Under the pieces are notes generated by a model. That model was not told the DNA's origin. It ran no database searches and saw only the letters and a program-made list of their open reading frames with translations. A stretch of DNA of 49,076 bases, taken from positions 1-49,076 of the forward strand of contig JWKX01000009.1 in assembly GCA_000806155.1 (NCBI GenBank), given 5' to 3'. The stretch comes from an archaeon GW2011_AR18. GTDB lineage: Archaea; Nanobdellota; Nanobdellia; SCGC-AAA011-G17; GW2011-AR18. The translations under genes were made by a program, and so were the position numbers. Shown one piece after another: positions 37,489-46,995 of the stretch; the first letter of the stretch is position 1, and each line of letters begins with the position of its first letter.

Positions 37489-38340
37489 ATGGTTTTTGAA
37501 GATCTGATAACCCCATTAAAAGCAAAAAAATATCCGCAAAAACTATTCTTCATAGGATTAGGATTCTCAATATTATCAGTACTATTCAGCTTATGGGTAT
37601 TCAAGAACGAGGCAAGCTTAGTCATGGTATTCTTAACAGTAGTAATGGTAATGCCATTGATGTATTTCACATTGAAAGATGAGGAAGAGGAAGACATGAG
37701 TTACAGGACAGAGTTATGGATACTGAAAGAACATATGAAAGCAGTAAAGTTCTTGATATACTTGTTTTTAGGATTTGTTGTAGGATTTTCATTATTCTAT
37801 CTAGTATTACCAGATGAAACAGTTGCACAATTATTCAATTCACAGATAAAAACAATAGAGAACATAAACAGCAATGTAGTATCTGGAAGTGCAGTAAGCT
37901 TAGATACATTTTTTTCAATAATTGGAAATAATATACGTGTATTAATATTCTGCCTAATATTTGCGTTCTTCTTTGGAGCTGGAGCAATATTTATCTTAGC
38001 ATGGAATGCATCAGTCATAAGTGCAGCAGTAGGGACATATTTCAGAAATGCATTATCAGATTATGCACAATATGTAGGATTAACAAAAGCAGCAATATAT
38101 CTAAATTTATTTGTAGCAGGAATAATGAGATATATGATACATGGAGTATTTGAAATCGGAGCATATTTCATAGGGGCAATAGCAGGCGGAATAATTTCTA
38201 TGGCATTGGTAAATAGCAATTACAGAATGCTTAAATACAAGAGAATTGTGACAGATGTATCAATCCTGATAGTCATAGCGTTGGGGTTATTATTCATAGG
38301 AGCAGTAATAGAGGTCTATCTTACACCTTTAATATTCTAA
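37489..38340 (+). CDS. SpoIIM (stage II sporulation protein M) family membrane protein
   Basis: NNIRVLIFCLIFAFFFGAGAIFILAWNASVISAAVGTYFR; PHGVFEI-like MIHGVFEIGAYFIGAIAGG. Confidence 0.8.
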   Translation: MVFEDLITPLKAKKYPQKLFFIGLGFSILSVLFSLWVFKNEASLVMVFLTVVMVMPLMYFTLKDEEEEDMSYRTELWILKEHMKAVKFLIYLFLGFVVGFSLFYLVLPDETVAQLFNSQIKTIENINSNVVSGSAVSLDTFFSIIGNNIRVLIFCLIFAFFFGAGAIFILAWNASVISAAVGTYFRNALSDYAQYVGLTKAAIYLNLFVAGIMRYMIHGVFEIGAYFIGAIAGGIISMALVNSNYRMLKYKRIVTDVSILIVIALGLLFIGAVIEVYLTPLIF

Positions 38341-38342
38341 GA

Positions 38343-40991
38343 ATGGAAAATAATGTTCTAAAAAACAGGAAAGAAAAGATACAAAATTTCTTCAAGAAAA
38401 ATATAAATTATCTGCAATATATCTTACTAGCAATAATAGTATATATTGGTGTTTATGTAAGATCACGAAACCTTGAATTATTAAAAGATGTAACAACAGG
38501 AAAATATATATCATTAGAATTAGATTCAACAATATTCTTAAGATATGCAAGAGAGATAGCAGAACATGGAACATTATATGCAAAAGACATGCTCAGAAGC
38601 TATCCATTCGGATCAGATATCTCAAACTTAGGAACTTTTACATCATATTTTATAGCTTATCTTTACAAATTCTTGAATATTTTTAATTCAGAAATAACAT
38701 TAGAATATGTAAATAATATCTATCCAATTGTCTCTATGGCAATAATGACAATATTCCTATTCTTATTATTAAGAAGATTATTCAATTATAGAGTAGGATT
38801 AGTTGCTGCTATAATCATAAATGTCATACCAGCATTCCTATTCAGAAGCATGGCAGGAAGTTCTGATCATGATATGTTAGGAATGATGCTGATATTCATG
38901 GCATTTTATTTCTATGTTGCAGCATGGCAATCAAAGAAAATAAAGTATAATATAATATTTGGAGCTCTTGCAGGAATAATAACAGGACTAGCATTATTCA
39001 CAGCAGGATCATCAAGTTTTATATTTGTAATAATAGGAATGTTCAGCATAATAGAATTATTCTTGAATAAATTTACAAGACATGATTATTATACATTTTT
39101 ATCATGGTTAATAGTAGCAAGTGTAATACTTGAGGTAAAATCAAGAGTTGCATTGTTTGTATTATTCTTCTCATTAAGCACAGGAACAGCTTATCTGGCA
39201 TTATTAGTAGCCACTGTAAACCATTTCCTATTCAAAAAAGACTATCTAAAAAAATACAGAGAAAAATATAAAAATATATTATCAAAAACACCTGAAGGAG
39301 TTACAAGTTTTATAATATCATTAGTAATAGGGGCAATATTATCACTTGTAATAGCAGGACCAAAGTTCATAATATCAAAATTCTCTGAATTAAGCCATAC
39401 ATTATTCAAATCATTCTCAGTAACAAGATGGGTACTTACTGTAGCAGAAAATAAAAGACCATATGTAACAGACTGGTTTGATGCATACGGAACATTTTTT
39501 GTATATGCATTCATAATAGGATCAATAATAGTATTCTATCATGCTGTAAAATCATTAAGATCAGCAAAAAAATTAACAATAGCATATTCTTTATTCATAT
39601 CTGCATATATATTCTCAAGACTATCAGCAAATTCAGTATTGAATGGAGAGAGTGGAATAGCTAAATTCCTATTCTTTGGATCATTAATCTTCTTTGGATC
39701 ATTTGTGATAATAGGATATTTAAATATGTATTACAAAAAACATAATGACTTTGAAAATATCTCAAAAATAGACAAGAATTATACATTCATTATAGTATGG
39801 TTCATAGTATTCATATTTGTAGCAACATCAGCAATAAGATTCTTATTTGAATTCTCAACCATAACATCAATATTAGTGGCTGTATTAATAGTCTCAATAT
39901 TTGACTTTTTCTGGAATAGAAATGAAACTTATTACAAAGTTGCAGCAGTAGTAATATTATTATTAATATTATTCAGTCCTTTTTCATTCATGTCCGGAAT
40001 AGTATCTGCAAATTATGATAGGAGCATAGGTCAATCAACTTATAGCGGACCTGGATATCACCAGCAATGGCAGCATGCAGGAAAATGGGTAAGAGATAAT
40101 ACACCTAAAGATGCAGGATTCATACACTGGTGGGATTATGGATACTGGTTACAGGAAGGATTCCAAAGAGCAACAGTAACAGATGGGGGAAACTTCTTCG
40201 GATGGTGGAATTACTTAACAGCAAGATATGTACTTACAGCACAGAATGATAATGAACCATTGAAATTTTTAAAAGCACATAATGTGAGTTATTTCCTAGC
40301 GATATCAGATGACATAGGAAAATATCCAGCATACTCTTCAATAGGAAGCGATGAGAACAAGGACAGGTACTCATACATAAGCACATTCATATTAAATGAA
40401 CAACTTACAGAAGAAAAAAGAAATTATACAATATTAACATATACTGGCGGACAGGCACTTGATGAGGATCTAATAATAGAAGGTAAAATACTTCCAGCAG
40501 GAGCATCAGGAATTGCTGCAATAATGATACCAATCACTATCTCAGAAGATGGAAAGACAATAGAAAGAATAGAACAACCAACTGCAGTATTAGGATATCA
40601 GGGGCAAAGATTTGATCTGTCTATAAAATGTGTATATTTTGATAAGTACTATGAATTCAATAATTATAAGTTAGATGCATGCATAAGAATAATACCTATA
40701 ATAAACAGTGATAATACAATGAACCAGATAGGTGGTGGTATTGTATTGACAAAGAAAACAGGAAATAGCTTGTTTGCAAGGTTATATATCTTAAACCAAC
40801 AATCAAAATATTTCAGTTTAGTATATGATGATTCAAACAGCGTACCATTATCATTCTATAATGGAAGATTAATAGGACCAATAAAAATATGGAAAGTAAA
40901 TTATCCTGATGACCTCAAATTGACATCTGAAGATTATATATACAATACAAGAACAGATTATCCGAATGTTGAGCTGACAAAACCGATATAG
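38343..40991 (+). CDS. aglB: Oligosaccharyltransferase AglB/STT3
   Basis: Multi-TM with catalytic WWDYG in FIHWWDYGYWLQEGFQRATVTDGG. Confidence 0.9.
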   Translation: MENNVLKNRKEKIQNFFKKNINYLQYILLAIIVYIGVYVRSRNLELLKDVTTGKYISLELDSTIFLRYAREIAEHGTLYAKDMLRSYPFGSDISNLGTFTSYFIAYLYKFLNIFNSEITLEYVNNIYPIVSMAIMTIFLFLLLRRLFNYRVGLVAAIIINVIPAFLFRSMAGSSDHDMLGMMLIFMAFYFYVAAWQSKKIKYNIIFGALAGIITGLALFTAGSSSFIFVIIGMFSIIELFLNKFTRHDYYTFLSWLIVASVILEVKSRVALFVLFFSLSTGTAYLALLVATVNHFLFKKDYLKKYREKYKNILSKTPEGVTSFIISLVIGAILSLVIAGPKFIISKFSELSHTLFKSFSVTRWVLTVAENKRPYVTDWFDAYGTFFVYAFIIGSIIVFYHAVKSLRSAKKLTIAYSLFISAYIFSRLSANSVLNGESGIAKFLFFGSLIFFGSFVIIGYLNMYYKKHNDFENISKIDKNYTFIIVWFIVFIFVATSAIRFLFEFSTITSILVAVLIVSIFDFFWNRNETYYKVAAVVILLLILFSPFSFMSGIVSANYDRSIGQSTYSGPGYHQQWQHAGKWVRDNTPKDAGFIHWWDYGYWLQEGFQRATVTDGGNFFGWWNYLTARYVLTAQNDNEPLKFLKAHNVSYFLAISDDIGKYPAYSSIGSDENKDRYSYISTFILNEQLTEEKRNYTILTYTGGQALDEDLIIEGKILPAGASGIAAIMIPITISEDGKTIERIEQPTAVLGYQGQRFDLSIKCVYFDKYYEFNNYKLDACIRIIPIINSDNTMNQIGGGIVLTKKTGNSLFARLYILNQQSKYFSLVYDDSNSVPLSFYNGRLIGPIKIWKVNYPDDLKLTSEDYIYNTRTDYPNVELTKPI

Positions 40992-41025
40992 AAAGTATTT
41001 TAATACTTTTTACAGCTAATATTCT

Positions 41026-42696
41026 ATGGACAGGGAATTAAAAAAAGTACTTATATTATATCTGATACTTGTAATAATAAAAATACTATTCTCATTATTA
41101 ATTACAGGTCCATCGGTATTTGGTGATGAATATGGATATGAAAAATTGGGCTGGTCATTATACAATAATCAGGAATATTCAATACATAATATACAGGTGA
41201 ATGCACCAATGCCATTGTATCCTATAATACTTTCGTTAACATATATATTTCAAAATGCAGGCCTAATATATTTTTTCATGAAATTATTAAATATACTTAT
41301 ATTGAGCTTTACAGCAATACCATTATATTATTTAGCAAGAAAATTCTTAGAAAAAAGAGATTCTTTAATAATAACTTCAATAATAATGATAACACCAATA
41401 ATGTTCAATACAAATTTTTATTTAATGGCAGAAAACTTATTTTATCCATTATTCATATTGTACATATACTTTTTTTATGAATCATTTACAAAAAACAGTT
41501 CAAAGAACAGTATGATAAGTGGGATATTACTTGGATTATTATTTCTAACAAGGATAGTATCAGGATTCATAGTGCCAGTCTTCTTCATAACATATATTTT
41601 CTATAGAAAAAAATTAAAGTTCAAAAATCTAATAACACATTATTTAATATCATTAATGATAGTAATCCCATGGTTCGTTAGAAATGGACTAAATTATGGA
41701 TTTACGATAAAAGGATTATTCGGACAGTATAGTCCTGTAATCACAGAAATAGCAAGCAGCGGGTCAATATTCTTACCATTCATCAATTGGTTTGTGTTAT
41801 ATCTTGCATACCTTATATTATCAACTGGAGTAATATTCTCAATATACTATGCATTAAGCTATAAAATAGAAGACCAGAACTACAAACTTCTACTTTTCAT
41901 ATCATCAATATCAATACTATTTTTAATAATCTGTGCAGCAAATGAATCAGCATCACTAAGAATATTCTATGATACACCTTTTAAATTATTTACAAGAAGG
42001 CCAATAGGAAGATATCTAGATCCAGCAATATTATTGATATTATTAAATGGATTCATAGCATACACAAAACTAAACATAAGCAAAAAATTATTCCTGAAAA
42101 TAAGCATAATATTCAGTATAATATTATTAATAGGAACACAATTAATCATAGCACCATTGTTACCATTCAATAACCAGTCATTATCATTATTTGGTGTTGC
42201 AAGTTATTCTTTTCATTCACTAATAGGAATAGCACAAGAGACATTTTCATGGATTATATTTATCTTATTTGCAATAATATTCCTGATATTAGGATTAGTG
42301 TATAATATTGATTTTTTCAAAAAAAGAGCTGTCATGTTTACGATAATATTCCTTATAACAAGCACAATACTTGCATTCTCTGCAACAGCAAAAGTATCAT
42401 ATGACTGGAACAACAGCGAGCAGATGAAATTAGGGAAATATATAGGAGAGAATTATAGTGGTAAAATACTTATTGATATTGATAATTGCGGAGAGAAGAT
42501 ATCTAAAGATGATTATCTAATATTATGCGATATGCCAAGAAAAAATACTATAATAGGTTTCTGGACGAATTCTGATATAACAATAGATAAAATTGAAAAT
42601 ATAAAGAATTATGATTATTTAATAACAACAAAAAAACTAGATTATAAAATCATAAAGGATATAAAAGGAAAACTTTTCTTTTACAAAATAACATGA
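41026..42696 (+). CDS. ArnT/PMT-like (GT39-type) membrane glycosyltransferase
   Basis: VFGDEYGYEKLGWSLYNNQEYS acidic first loop; about 11 TM. Confidence 0.65.
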   Translation: MDRELKKVLILYLILVIIKILFSLLITGPSVFGDEYGYEKLGWSLYNNQEYSIHNIQVNAPMPLYPIILSLTYIFQNAGLIYFFMKLLNILILSFTAIPLYYLARKFLEKRDSLIITSIIMITPIMFNTNFYLMAENLFYPLFILYIYFFYESFTKNSSKNSMISGILLGLLFLTRIVSGFIVPVFFITYIFYRKKLKFKNLITHYLISLMIVIPWFVRNGLNYGFTIKGLFGQYSPVITEIASSGSIFLPFINWFVLYLAYLILSTGVIFSIYYALSYKIEDQNYKLLLFISSISILFLIICAANESASLRIFYDTPFKLFTRRPIGRYLDPAILLILLNGFIAYTKLNISKKLFLKISIIFSIILLIGTQLIIAPLLPFNNQSLSLFGVASYSFHSLIGIAQETFSWIIFILFAIIFLILGLVYNIDFFKKRAVMFTIIFLITSTILAFSATAKVSYDWNNSEQMKLGKYIGENYSGKILIDIDNCGEKISKDDYLILCDMPRKNTIIGFWTNSDITIDKIENIKNYDYLITTKKLDYKIIKDIKGKLFFYKIT

Positions 42697-43577
42697 AAAA
42701 AATAATAATAACAATACCGGCATATAATGAAGAACAAACAATAGGGGTAACACTAGAAGAGATAAAAAATTCTATGTTAGGAACAAAGTACAAGTATACA
42801 TTGCAAGTAGTTGATGATGGTTCTTCAGATAAGACTATTGAGATAGCAAAAAAATATGGAGCAGATGTAATATCTCATAAAAGAAACAGAGGATTGATAG
42901 CTACATTTCAGACAGAAATTGAAAATTGTATAAAAAAAGGAGCTGATATAATAGTACATACAGATGCTGATGGACAATATGATCCAAAGGCAATACCATC
43001 AATGATAAAAAAAATAGAGGAAGGATATGATCTAGTATTAGGAAGCAGATTTAAGGATAGGATAAGTTATAAAAACCAATATACAAAATTATTAGGAAAT
43101 GTGATATTCTCAAAAGTAATAAGCAAACTGACAAGAACAAAAATAACAGATTCAACAACTGGATTCAGGGCATTTACTATTGAAGTAGCTAAAGAGATAC
43201 AATTCATAAATACTTTTACATATACACAAGAACAGATAATAAAAGCTGCAAGACAGGGATTCAGGATAACTGAAGTTCCAATAGAGGCAAGAAAAACAAG
43301 AGAGAGCAAATTATTCAAAAATTCATTACATTATGCAATAAAAGCATGGATAAACATAATAAGAATATACAGAGACTATGATCCATTAACATTCTTCGGG
43401 AAGATAGGATTTGGAATATTTACAATAGGAGTTGTTATAGGATTATGGCTGTTAATATTATTCTTAAAAGAGGGAAAAATAGGACATTTACCATCAACAA
43501 TATTAAGTATGCTATTAATTGTGATAGGAGTACAGATAATAATATTCGGATTCTTAGCTGATATGGGGAAGAACTAA
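42693..43577 (+). CDS. GT2 dolichyl-phosphate hexosyltransferase with C-terminal TM segments
   Basis: IITIPAYNEEQTIGVTLEEI, VVDDGSSDKT, HTDADGQYDPKAIP. Confidence 0.9.
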   Translation: MKKIIITIPAYNEEQTIGVTLEEIKNSMLGTKYKYTLQVVDDGSSDKTIEIAKKYGADVISHKRNRGLIATFQTEIENCIKKGADIIVHTDADGQYDPKAIPSMIKKIEEGYDLVLGSRFKDRISYKNQYTKLLGNVIFSKVISKLTRTKITDSTTGFRAFTIEVAKEIQFINTFTYTQEQIIKAARQGFRITEVPIEARKTRESKLFKNSLHYAIKAWINIIRIYRDYDPLTFFGKIGFGIFTIGVVIGLWLLILFLKEGKIGHLPSTILSMLLIVIGVQIIIFGFLADMGKN

Positions 43578-43647
43578 TGCTACTTTGTAGTGGTTTAAAT
43601 ATCGATAGCTTTTTAAAATTTTGTTTACTATTAATTTTGAGGATAAA

Positions 43648-44415
43648 ATGACACAATCAAGATTAACATTAAGTTTTACGCCAGAAGCACCACAACCTTA
43701 CGATGTAGAATTTTTCAGAACATTTGAAGGTTCAAATCATGTGCAAATGTATAAGTTAATAACAGGAAGAGAATACGGAGCGCCTATCAGGACTGATCAT
43801 ACAAGACTTCCAATATCTCCTAAAAGGTTCATGCAAACTCGTTTAGGAAGAATAGAAACAGCAAATGCTGAAAAGCATAGAAGTTTTTATGCACATACAA
43901 GCACAGCAGTAATTCCAGACCCTGAAAGTGATGCAGTAAGATTCTCACCAGAAAACCAATTAATTTATAGACTAAATAAAAATACTGAATTAGAAGGCAG
44001 AAATTTACCTATTACTTCGGAACAATATTATAAAAGTGATGGATTTACATTAACACCTGAACAAGCAAATGCATTAAGAAATAATCCTTACGATCAACCA
44101 ATTTTAAGAAGACATTTTTGGGAAGAAAGTGTAGCAGAAGGAGATGTTCAATTAACAAAAGATTACATAGATAATGTTGAAAAAAGAACAGGTTATAAAT
44201 TTGAAAAAAATGCAATGGGAATATTTTTACCTTCAACTAAAGGAGTGCGTTTGTTGTACGTCTGGGGTGTTGACGACTACGTTAGGTCTGGCGCTATTGG
44301 TGACGACGATCTTGGCAGCGACGATGGTCGTCTTGTCGGGGAAGTGGCGGAGCCACAAGTAGTCGCGAAAAAAATTGGAGTTAGTTTAGACAATTTACTT
44401 CAAGGAAAAATATAA
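43648..44415 (+). CDS. Uncharacterized protein with a GC-rich coding patch
   Basis: Intact ORF (ATG at 43648 preferred over tracked 43621); no family recognised. Confidence 0.6.
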   Translation: MTQSRLTLSFTPEAPQPYDVEFFRTFEGSNHVQMYKLITGREYGAPIRTDHTRLPISPKRFMQTRLGRIETANAEKHRSFYAHTSTAVIPDPESDAVRFSPENQLIYRLNKNTELEGRNLPITSEQYYKSDGFTLTPEQANALRNNPYDQPILRRHFWEESVAEGDVQLTKDYIDNVEKRTGYKFEKNAMGIFLPSTKGVRLLYVWGVDDYVRSGAIGDDDLGSDDGRLVGEVAEPQVVAKKIGVSLDNLLQGKI

Positions 44416-44530
44416 GTTAATATGCTTTATATTAAAAAATCCTGAAATGGAAATGAACAGAAAAACTAATATAAATAATCTTCAAAGAATTCATTAATGA
44501 AAATAATATAAGTAAAAAATTTAATAAAAA

Positions 44531-45736
44531 TTAATTAGACTCAATAGCAATATCAATTTTCTTATCTTCAACTTTACTATTCTCTAAAGAATTAGTTCTC
44601 TTATAAGAGTTAGGAAATAAGAAATATTTAACAGCTTTAAAAACAGAAGGAGGATGAAGCATCATATTATAGTAAGCAGCATTAGCCATAGGACATGCAC
44701 ATTCTTTATTCCTAATAGATTTCCTAACTTTTTCAGCCTGATTAGAATACCACACTTTATAGAAATCATAACCAGCTTTCCTGATATCACCCATAGGCTT
44801 ATCATAAGCTAGAATAGAACAAGCCCAAACTTGGCCTTTAGCATTAATATGAGCAGAGATAGTACTAGCATAACAAGGAATAACCTGAGATTTAGTCTTA
44901 AGAATATCAACAGTAAGATCATAATAGACTAACCTGAAAGCCTGAGTAATCCTAGATAAACCTGATTTATTTTTTATTTTTTTAGAAACTTCCTGAGAAA
45001 AATAATCAGTAGCTTTCTTATATTCCTCAGCAGAGGGAGTAATTGAGGAAGTGTTAAACATCTCGCTTCTTTCTTCAGCAACTTCATTGATATAAGTATC
45101 AGGTTCTAAACTTAAAGCATAATCAACAGTAGGTTTAATAACATCTAAATTATTTTTAGAGATAACAGTACCTAAACCAACATGCAAGTTAGGGAAATCC
45201 TTCTGTAAAATTTTTAATCTTTTATAAGTATCATTAAGTTTATCAAAATTACCTTTAACACCTCTCAACTCATCGTGCTTAGTACCATAACCGTCAAAAG
45301 AGGGTTTAATAGTATATGGAACAGAAGGATCATATTTTTTTATAATCTCCATAATCTCTCTAGTCTTTCTTTCAATAACACCAGGAGTCAAAGCATTAGT
45401 AGGAGTATGAATAACACGAGGTTTAAGATATTTACAAGCAAGCTCAACAATCTGAGGAAGATCTGATCTCAAATAAGGCTCACCACCACTAATATTAAAA
45501 AAATAAACAGGACCAATACTCTTGAACATTTTTTCAATCTCATCAATAGTAAGATCATCTTTAGCTGAAGCTGGATTTTTCTGATATTCCAAACCAATAT
45601 TACAAGATTTACATAAAGACTGACAAGCAGTTGTAACAGAGAGAGTAATCTGGTAAGGTCTAGGAGTTTTTTTAATGATGTTCCTATTAGCTAAAAAGTA
45701 ACCAATAAATTTAGGAATAGTTGATAATGGAGGCAT
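44531..45736 (-). CDS. Radical SAM protein with SPASM-like C-terminus
   Basis: SVTTACQSLCKSCNIG (CxxxCxxC), NISGGEPYLRSDL; C-terminal ECACPMAN. Confidence 0.85.
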   Translation of the reverse strand: MPPLSTIPKFIGYFLANRNIIKKTPRPYQITLSVTTACQSLCKSCNIGLEYQKNPASAKDDLTIDEIEKMFKSIGPVYFFNISGGEPYLRSDLPQIVELACKYLKPRVIHTPTNALTPGVIERKTREIMEIIKKYDPSVPYTIKPSFDGYGTKHDELRGVKGNFDKLNDTYKRLKILQKDFPNLHVGLGTVISKNNLDVIKPTVDYALSLEPDTYINEVAEERSEMFNTSSITPSAEEYKKATDYFSQEVSKKIKNKSGLSRITQAFRLVYYDLTVDILKTKSQVIPCYASTISAHINAKGQVWACSILAYDKPMGDIRKAGYDFYKVWYSNQAEKVRKSIRNKECACPMANAAYYNMMLHPPSVFKAVKYFLFPNSYKRTNSLENSKVEDKKIDIAIESN

Positions 45737-45822
45737 ATAATAGGTTAGAGAAGTATCTTTATAAAATTTGTGAATGAGTTTTACAGAATATATTATATTT
45801 ATATATCATTTAAGGAATTTTT

Positions 45823-46353
45823 TCAGATAAGTAGTTTCTCCATTTCTCTTGTGAATTCTTTTGCTCTTTGTAGTGATGTTTTTGCTTTTGAATGTTTTTC
45901 TATTTCTATTGTTTTGTACTGTATTAAGCTTCTTTTATTTCTTTCAAAGTCAAATGATTCTATTAGTTCGTCTGCTTTTATTCCTGCCAGGTTTAGTGCT
46001 TCTTCTTTTGTTTTTTCATAATCTTCAATTAGTGTTTCTTTAAGTTTTTGTCTTATGTAAACTATTATTGCGTCTGATGTTACTTTGTGTACTATTTTTT
46101 CTCCTACTTTGTAGCCTTGTTTTATTAATACTGCGTTTGCATAGTAGTACATTGCATAATAAGAACATACTATTGTCCATAGTTCTGATATATTGTTTTT
46201 GTTTACTTCTTCTGCTACTTTTAGGCTTTCTTTTCCGTTTGTTAATAGTATTTTCATTACTTGTTCGTTCATAATTGCTTTTTTGAGAAGTCCATCATTT
46301 AGGTATGATCTTACATTTGTTTCTGCTTCTTTTATTCTTTCTTTATCCAGCAT
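45823..46353 (-). CDS. HEPN-like domain protein (second MNT/HEPN pair)
   Basis: ELWTIVCSYYAMYYYANAVLIKQGYKVGEKIVHKV; FERNKRSLIQY; overlaps MNT gene by 11 nt. Confidence 0.7.
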   Translation of the reverse strand: MLDKERIKEAETNVRSYLNDGLLKKAIMNEQVMKILLTNGKESLKVAEEVNKNNISELWTIVCSYYAMYYYANAVLIKQGYKVGEKIVHKVTSDAIIVYIRQKLKETLIEDYEKTKEEALNLAGIKADELIESFDFERNKRSLIQYKTIEIEKHSKAKTSLQRAKEFTREMEKLLI

Positions 46354-46909
46354 TTTTTAACATCCTATAATATTCTTCTATTCCTAGTATTATTATGTTA
46401 TTTTTAATTGCTTCGCTTACAACTGTAAACTCTTTGCTTTTAGCCATGTGAATAAATTCTTCTGTTGTTATGCTTGTTAAGTGTATTTTATCTGGAAGCA
46501 ATGATAATGTACTTTTTATTTGTTTTTGGTCTCCTCCTATTGTTAATATGTCTATGTCTGAGTGTTTGTTTGATGTTTTTTTAGCTTGTGAACCGAAAAT
46601 TAGTACTATGAAAGTGAAATTAAGTTCTGCTAGTCTATTGTGAATTACTTGAAAGTTTTTATCTCTAAACAATTCTATTCTTTTGTTATATTCTGCTTCA
46701 TATATTTTATTATTGAAATTGTATGTTAACTCTGAAACTTTTGAGTTTCCTGTTATTGTGATTTTTATCATTTTTTCTTTTTCAAGATTTATTACCTTTT
46801 CATATGCTATTCTGTAATTAATATTAAGTTTTTCTGATATTTTTTTAATTGTAAACTTTTCTTCTTTATTTTCCAATAACAATTTGAGTATTTTAATTTC
46901 ACTGTTCAT
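46343..46909 (-). CDS. HTH-nucleotidyltransferase (second MNT)
   Basis: wHTH N-terminus; VLIFGSQAKKTSNKHSDIDILTI. Confidence 0.8.
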   Translation of the reverse strand: MNSEIKILKLLLENKEEKFTIKKISEKLNINYRIAYEKVINLEKEKMIKITITGNSKVSELTYNFNNKIYEAEYNKRIELFRDKNFQVIHNRLAELNFTFIVLIFGSQAKKTSNKHSDIDILTIGGDQKQIKSTLSLLPDKIHLTSITTEEFIHMAKSKEFTVVSEAIKNNIIILGIEEYYRMLKNAG

Positions 46910-46995
46910 GTCTATTACCTAATGTAATAATATTATTACTTAAAGTAATATATAAATTTTTCTATTTTTTAGTAGAAGATAAAAATATCTCTTAA

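Noticed and set aside
43578-43647. Short CTAC-TTT-GTAG inverted repeat after the GT2 gene as a terminator
   Set aside because: Only 4 bp with no adjacent T-tract; expected by chance in AT-rich sequence.
45770-46274. Plus-strand ORFs (45770..46021, 45861..46043, 46068..46274) rich in Leu/Phe
   Set aside because: Antisense to the HEPN-like gene; translation is a hydrophobic mirror of Lys/Glu-rich coding sequence.
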